Origin: Dactylellina haptotyla | Taxonomy: Eukaryota > Ascomycota > Orbiliomycetes > Orbiliales > Orbiliaceae | Direction: 5' to 3' | NCBI GenBank assembly: GCA_031310005.1 | Contig: CM062386.1 | Coordinates: 2,356,001-2,420,000 of the forward strand | DNA: 64,000 nucleotides | Shown here: piece by piece, positions 57,380-64,000 of the stretch | Layout: the number at the start of each line of letters is the position of its first letter | How positions within the stretch are numbered: position 1 is the first letter of the stretch | Notes under the pieces: model-generated | Database searches by the model: none | The model's input: the letters and a program-made list of their open reading frames with translations, nothing else | Told to the model about the DNA's origin: nothing | Made by a program: the position numbers and the translations under genes

Positions 57380-59870
57380 ATGCCTTCGACACGCCAGCGA
57401 CATCTCCACCTGCTCAACGGTTCAGCCGCCGCCGACTCTGCCGCACTCGATCCCTCAGCTCCCTCTTCCTCCTCCTCTTCGCGCCTTTCCGCTAACCAGC
57501 ACCAGCAACAGCCTCTGACCCTCCCTCAGCCATGCAACCCGCTGCACCAGCAATGGCAGTTTGCCGCAGTATGGGAATTCCTGTTCCAGTTCCACCAGGG
57601 TCTGAAAAGCCCGTTTTATGATGACATCGAGGTATGTCACCTCTCCCGAGCCCAACAGCTCGGCTGTCACCAACACCCTCTCCCTTGCATCAAAGTAGTC
57701 CTTTCTCTCCTCTCCCGGCAGCACTCGAGCTAATTATACACTATCCGCTACTGCTCCCACAGGAATTTGCAAGAGATATCTCCTCGGCCGCTGGGACCAC
57801 CCATCTACACAATGTCCAGATTGGTCTTCTCAAGAACGTTTCGTCACAGAGAGGCTTAACGTATTTCTCTCCCTCCTTGTACTAGTCGACTTGAAGCTTA
57901 CCGTTTATGCCACTTTCTAGGATCGAGATGTTTGAAGACTACACCAGGCGTCAGTATATGAGCAAGAACCCTACCGCGAATCCCTTTGGATCGGATCCAG
58001 ATCCAATCTCATTCTACAAGCTTGAGCCTGAAACTAGAGTTTGTCATCCCCTTACGCCACTAGTCCACAAAAGCTCTAATCTTGTCCCTCAGGTTCGAGT
58101 ACTCCACCAACTGTGCATGTGGATTCTTGCCAAACCTGAAGCATTCCGAGAGAAAGTCGACCCACACAAACTCATAGATAATACGGATTGGGTATGATCT
58201 TGTTTTTGAATCATCGTTGGAACTGCCATAGCTAACAACAAACTCTGTCTAGCGAATCGACCCAATTGGATGGGACTCGAAGGGCACCGCATATTATCAG
58301 TTCGATAATAGTTATCTCTACTGCAGAACAGAACCAGCTCCTCCAATTTACCAAAAATGGAAAAGCAGAAAGAGTGTCGGTAACAGATCAACAAAGCGCC
58401 GCAAAGTTTTCGAGCCAGATGAAGAACCAGATAGCGAAGAATATCCCGCATTGATAGATGAAAACGATATATTTGTTTCCCAGATAGAATGGAAGTGCCT
58501 TTGCTCTAATCTCGAAGAATACCGCGCTCTGGTGACCAAGTTCGAAAGGTCTAAGCACCCTGATGAGAAGGAGCTTCGGAAGGTCATCATTGAAGATATC
58601 CTTCCGATATTTGAAAAAGATGAATTAGTATGTCTTGTAATGATCCTCGACTAAAAGTTTTCTAGCAACTAACAAGGGGTTTCCCATAGAAACGCAAACG
58701 CAAACTTTTGGAGGAGGAGAAAGAGCGACTTCGCCTTGAGCTGCTTTCGGGTAGAAAACGATCAGCCCGGGTTGATGAGCGTATAGCTCGGCAGCGTGAA
58801 GCAGAAGAGCGAGATCAAGTCCTACGTATCGAGCGTGAGGAACGCCAACGACACGAAAAAGAAGAATTGCAGAAGCAAAGAGAAGAAGAGGTAACCTATC
58901 CTCCCTCATCGGTTTCAACTAGGACGTCCGTCGCTAACTATTTCAAGACCCGACTTGCAAAACTAGAAGAGCGGGAGAAACGCCTCCAAGAAAGAGAGCT
59001 TCGTGCGAGACAGCGTGAAGAGGAGCGAGTGAGGCTTCTCGATCCCGATGCCACGGAATCGGAAGATAACCAGAACGTAAAGCGGAAATCGTCCCGCCAG
59101 AGAGAAAAACTCAAAACGGAGCTCGAAACAGAAGACAATGACTGGGTTTTCGATTGCATTTGTGGTATCCATGGTCTAAATTATGTAGGCATGAGACTAA
59201 ATCCCACAGCGGCTATTCATCGCTAACGGCACAATAGGATGATGGCACCTACAGCATCGCATGCGACAAATGCGGCGTCTGGCAACACACTAAATGCCTC
59301 GGGCTTCCTCAATCCGCAGCGGAAGAAGAAGAGTTCATATGTGATCGCTGCCATGATAAAGAAAAGGCTGCCATGAGTCCACCGATCAAGATCAAACTTC
59401 GTCTTACCAGACCCGCGTCATCGGATGGAGAAAGCGGTAACAATCATACATGGCCAGATAGTTCGCTCAAACAGCAACACACCATAGGAACTGGAGAAAG
59501 TGCCCTTCAGAGCATTTCCGTTGACGGCAATATCAATACGCAAGCTACTGCAACCCAAACTCCGATGGTTACTCAGCATCCACTATTCGACATCCTTCAA
59601 GAGACAGGTGTTTCAGATTCAGTTGCTCCTGTAGCAAATGGCCACCAGTGTGATGCTATACCTTCCGTCATGATACCCTTTCCAGACTCGTATATCTCCT
59701 CAAAAAATCCAAATAAGGTAGAGGCAATGTCCCCAACCTCTAACATTCTCCCCCTTCCTCCTCACGAAATCGTGCCCACGGCTCACAGTCTTCCTCCACC
59801 CCCAACCTTTTCCAATCAAACCCCCTCGGTTTATCCCGACCCTACAACCAACAATTCGTCCCCGCCATGA
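57380..59870 (+). CDS. DDT/WHIM-like and PHD-finger chromatin protein
   Basis: Eight exons, 57380-57631, 57763-57860, 57921-58038, 58093-58191, 58253-58627, 58690-58890, 58948-59184 and 59238-59870, join in frame to 670 residues. After a Ser/Gln-rich start, WQFAAVWEFLFQFHQGLKSP begins a DDT-like helical domain. A WHIM-like piece follows, PIGWDSKGTAYYQFDNSYLY. Then come an Arg/Glu coiled coil (about 310-440) and a PHD finger at about 451-495 with CxC, CDKC, HxxC and CDRC ligand pairs in order. The rest is Ser/Pro/Thr-rich. The architecture resembles RSF1 and CECR2-type subunits of ISWI remodelling complexes. A histone-tail reader is the likely role, but the exact orthologue is not certain. One intron, 58891-58947, is 57 bases and in frame. 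Confidence 0.9.
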
Positions 59871-62800
59871 ACTGTGATGACGACCACGTGGTTCTCAGGC
59901 CGTCCCTTCTGACAGAGAAATATTTTCTTCATACCGAATTTAGCCACATGGCTTTCCTCTTATCCTATATTCCGCGAACAACGTGTTGCTACGGGGAATC
60001 GTCCCCCAGACTAACGTGTTGCACCAGAAGCTTTGACCAGAGGGCTGGGATATTTCTTTCTTGTTTGTATAACTGTTGTATTCTCGTTTTAGACCAACGA
60101 ACATGCCCTCTAGGTCCATAGGCCAGTGCATACATGCATCTACCTAGAGATTTCCCTAAGAACAAACTGATATCTTATCTCCGGAACCCGAGCTTTCATC
60201 ATGTTCTTTTTTCTCCGGAGTGTAGAATAATATTTAACTTATCAAAACAACTACGTAAATCCCACAACGGGCTACGGTGCCACCAACTTTTCTAAGTTTT
60301 CTCTTACATTACTTCTTTGGCCTGTGATAGTAGCAGCGTCCCACTAGATTACCGTGATAAATTGTAAATACCAGACCTCGAATGCTACGACGGTTTGGAG
60401 ATGTAACGATAGCATAGCATATATCCGTGCCACATATGAATATTTCCTTTTCGTAGAACGCTCTCATATGTCCGCCTTTCCACGAAAACCAGCACCGGTC
60501 ACCAAACATATCGACTTATTATCAATATTTTGCACGGCATATCTACCTCATCTCAAAGCAGTCAGTTCCCTTGAATTGCGCACGTACCTGAACAAAGGTC
60601 GAAATGTTCTGATCGTGTGCGAATCCAGGCAGACTTAAGCAGAGATTATCCAAATCAAATTGCCATGCCAAATGGATTGCTCCGCGGCCGCGACAGGATA
60701 CCCCTGCGACTGATAGCAGGATTCTCTTTCATCTTTATAGGGCTGAGATCTGCAACCTCCTAGCTCCAGTATGTCGGAAAGCGCTGCAGCCCTATGACAT
60801 ATATGCCACAAAATCAACACATCAAATTTCTCCCAATACCAATAACTCAAACAAAAACAACGGGTACCGACGCGAGAAATCATTTTGCGTTTGGCAACTT
60901 GGAATGAATGTATTGGTCAGAACGGTCTAGCTTCTATCGAATCCCATTTCACTTGGAATGGATGGTTAGCTGCAGAAACCGTCCCGAGAAGGCGCTAACT
61001 AGTCAGCCAGTTGAATGCCATCGGCTCGGAAACTTAAACTTTCTGCTTGCTTTCGGGGAGTAGGATGGTAGCCCGACGAGATTTCAGAGTCTAGTAGCGG
61101 TTAGCGGTCTAAATTATTTACAATGTGAAAAACACCCACCCCGGTTAGAAACTCAGAAGGGAGAAAGCCCACCCTGACTAACCATGGCTGTTCCTTCGTC
61201 CCCAACTAGCGTAAATAACTTCCCAAATCAATTGGTGCAGAATCTCTCATGAGAGTTGCGCCAGAATCCCAGTACCTGTGCACATTTGGCTTGGTTTACG
61301 GTTCTCGCCACTTGATTGGTCGTTTATTCAAATGTACGATTGTGCAGTATCAGGAGCTTGGTTGATTGGGAGACCCATGTCGCCCAACAACCAACATCGG
61401 ACGGCATTGGATCCTACCTGTTATGATCTTGGCTAGCCCTCAAACCCAACGACTCCGAATATCAATTAGGGGCGAGATTCGGTAGGTTTATATTAAACTC
61501 CCGGAAATAAGAAGCGAAATATCTCGCGAATTTGAACACCTCATGACTGTGGGATAATGAGGTTGCTAGGAGAGAAACGTACCCAGTAAGAGCTCAATTG
61601 CTAAACAAAAGGGTAGCTACATGAGAGAATGTTAGAACTCTGTCTAGACCACTCTATGGATACCCGAACTCTATTCTAGCAAAAAGCGGGTTTGCTCTAT
61701 TGCTGCCAGACTAGCATATCCTAACTGTGACCCCTGCTCATTCATATGTATTCCAATCGAGATATCTTGCACAGGGATTCTGGTACCATCGGATTATAGA
61801 TAACACTATTCAGCAACGTATATTTGACGATTTTCTAATCATCATCGATCTATCAAGAATTTCCAGAGATCAAAATGCCGGCGAAGGCAGACAAAGGAAA
61901 TCCGAAACTGCATACTGATAGTTACACCAGCAAAAATATCATCACTCTAGTTAGAGCCTTCTAATGAGGAGATTATTTATTCCTCTATATCTGCAAGACC
62001 ATAGCTCATGGTGGATAAACAAGGATAACGGAATCATCTGTTCTATAAAATACCATCAAATCAAACCTACCCGCACTATACTCTCTCAATGAACGGCAGT
62101 AGCTGGAAGGAATGCAACCCAAAGGTCACTAGCTCTATTCATATGATCATGCGAGGCCAACAGATAGTGGCGGTTTCCAGCTCCCCTGTTGCCCAGGCTG
62201 TAAGCCAGCGAAGTAAACCCCTCTACCCGCATCGCGTCCGGAGAGAAGGCTGCACAGGTTGCAAGGAAGAAGACCAAAGAAAGATATTTCCCTTCACACT
62301 GTAAGTGTGCATCCTTTCCGAAGAGATTCCTGACGATACCTATTAGTTCGAACCCAATCTAGTCGCTAACACCCACTACTAAACCCCGTGTATTTTACGG
62401 TAACATGACACAGCTTGAATCATCCACCAATTCTCAATGTCTCGTTGGAACAGTACTGCAAAAATAATCAAGAAGCAGCTTTCGTACCGCAGCTTCCCGG
62501 ACGGAGATTGCACCGACCTACTACCTATAGCTTGATGTATGCGCTGAGGTTAAGGTAGCATCGCGCTCCGCACTTGTATTGTTATCGGACTTAAGTTGGG
62601 TTTCTGTGCCGCGTTCTTTCGCTGCACTTGGGCAGAGTCCTTATTTTTGGCAGTGGCAAAGTTTAACTGATCATGATCGAGAGCACGAAGCCAAACACAT
62701 GGAAGCCAAAACAAAGCTCTTTGGGCAATCTGTAGAGAATCCAGCAGCCACTATTTACATCGTTCTAGAAACTTCACAACTTCCTATAGCTGTAGTATAT

Positions 62801-64000
62801 ATTGCATTCCTTAGGCCCCTAAGAAACTAGCTTAGCATTGATTGTATACGTTGGTTTAAAGAAGAACCGAATTTCCGGTATCTCGCATAGTCGCCCTCCA
62901 CACCCTTAGCGGAGTTAAAGATTAATTTTCTTTTGGTGGGGGTTGAGCAAAAATTCACCTAGGGAAGCCAAAGATGAGCCTTCGTATTATATTAGTTGGT
63001 TTCTTCATGTTGGAGAAATTTCGAACCGCCGGCGCGGTTCATGTTGTCCAATATCTAAGAAAATTAGCCCATATCAAAAACCGGGCATCCAGCTTAACTT
63101 AGGTTGCTGTTCAACTTGGGCGCTTTTCGTTGCTGCAGATTCCTGAAACGCTTTATTCGGGGATGATACTGTTCTAAATACAAAATCAAGAGGTTGTAAA
63201 AACCCGAGTTGACAATTTGCTTCACTTGAACCTGCAAATCCGCTCCGAGTTAGATATTAATATATTTCGCTCTTTCTTTCGAATTGAGACAACTGAGCCT
63301 GCATACGTATAGGAAACGATAAGATCCAAGACGAACTTCGGAAACGTCTATACCTGTATATCCAGGCAAGGGTACGCGACAAGCATTCTCGTTCCAATCC
63401 AGCCCTCTTGGACCAAGGATATCACATACACACAATCGCTACGGAGGGCACGTAGATGCCACTTTGGGTATCCAAAATGTAAAACTACAATTCGCGGTAC
63501 CTTGTTGCGCCACCAACTAGATCCCGCATCTTTCTTGGAACATCGCTGGATGAGGACGACTCAGTGCCACATCCACGTGCTACAAATAAAGAGAAAAAGA
63601 AGTAGTCCCGTCTAGAAGCATTCTGTTTCACATTCGACGGAGGAGTGGAAAGATGACATATCCTTGTTGCATTTCGCATGAGACTTGTCGTCGAAACCCG
63701 CATCTTCCCGTGTGTGTGTGTGTTTTCGAACTGGGGAAGGGCAACAATCTCTTTTCCCAGAGGTTTGGATACATCCGATGATGACAGGAACCGTTCCTCA
63801 AATAGCACCGGATAGCAGGTGTGTTTCCAGTTTTGGAGCTTTTCCTTTTACATATATTTTCCTTCATCAGATCATTCCTCCGATATCTCTTCTCGCACAC
63901 GTTATTATTCTCCAACTTTCATTTTTCCATCTTCTCCTTTCTATCACTACTATTTTTAAGACTCTGCGACTTGTGATACTTTTTGCGTTGGTTCGAATTG
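59871..64000. other. Right end, about 4.1 kb without supported genes
   Basis: It begins with the DDT/PHD gene's 3' UTR (T-rich to about 60100). Beyond that no frame exceeds about 107 codons and none resembles a family. GTTCGAACC at 62346 fits a tRNA box B, but there is no matching box A or acceptor stem. A gene starting beyond the window cannot be excluded, since the last few hundred bases on the minus strand read CT-rich. Confidence 0.45.

Noticed and set aside
62346-62354. GTTCGAACC, a perfect box-B match
   Set aside because: No box A, no acceptor stem, and no T-run at the right place.

Overview
The window is nuclear DNA of a filamentous ascomycete (Pezizomycotina). Genes carry short GT-AG introns of about 50-150 bases with TACTAAC-like branch points. 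There are no operons or Shine-Dalgarno sites. PEX20, which filamentous fungi use where yeast uses PEX18/PEX21, sits beside other single-copy housekeeping genes. I assembled exons by eye from open frames, splice sites and family conservation, so boundaries are models.

Left third (1-21.6 kb), dense. Five plus-strand genes come first: a GID4/VID24 ubiquitin-ligase substrate receptor, TRM8 tRNA m7G46 methyltransferase, an MDM1-type sorting nexin (PXA-RGS-PX-Nexin_C), the GCN20 ABC-F protein and a WHI2-like protein. Two minus-strand genes follow: an intronless conserved-looking protein with a mitochondrial-type N-terminus, and a long Ser-rich protein with a WDDDF motif whose exon junction does not resolve cleanly.

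Middle (21.6-38.3 kb), sparse. About 9 kb from 21.6 to 30.5 kb holds no gene I can support, only microsatellites, a 20-base perfect palindrome, hairpins and one tRNA-Leu-like fragment. Retromer VPS26 (minus) and gluconokinase (plus) diverge from one 2.6-kb interval. Another 3.1 kb gap follows.

Right part (38.3-64 kb): the mitochondrial branched-chain dehydrogenase E2 and PEX20 (both minus), then the GCN4/CpcA-type bZIP factor (plus). PEX20 and the bZIP gene share an interval carrying two perfect TGAGTCA sites. Next come the CCR4-NOT subunit RCD1/CAF40 with a polyglutamine N-terminus, the polarity kinase KIN1 with a C-terminal KA1 domain (both minus), and a DDT/PHD chromatin protein (plus). 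The last 4.1 kb looks empty.

Many of the genes concern nutrient response: GID4 (gluconeogenic enzyme turnover), GCN20 and the CpcA-like factor (two arms of general amino-acid control), WHI2 (nutrient stress), branched-chain amino-acid catabolism and peroxisome import. Nothing in the layout shows a co-regulated cluster; fungal gene order alone could explain it. I found no CRISPR array, rRNA, intact tRNA or intact transposon, and no convincing new multi-gene system.
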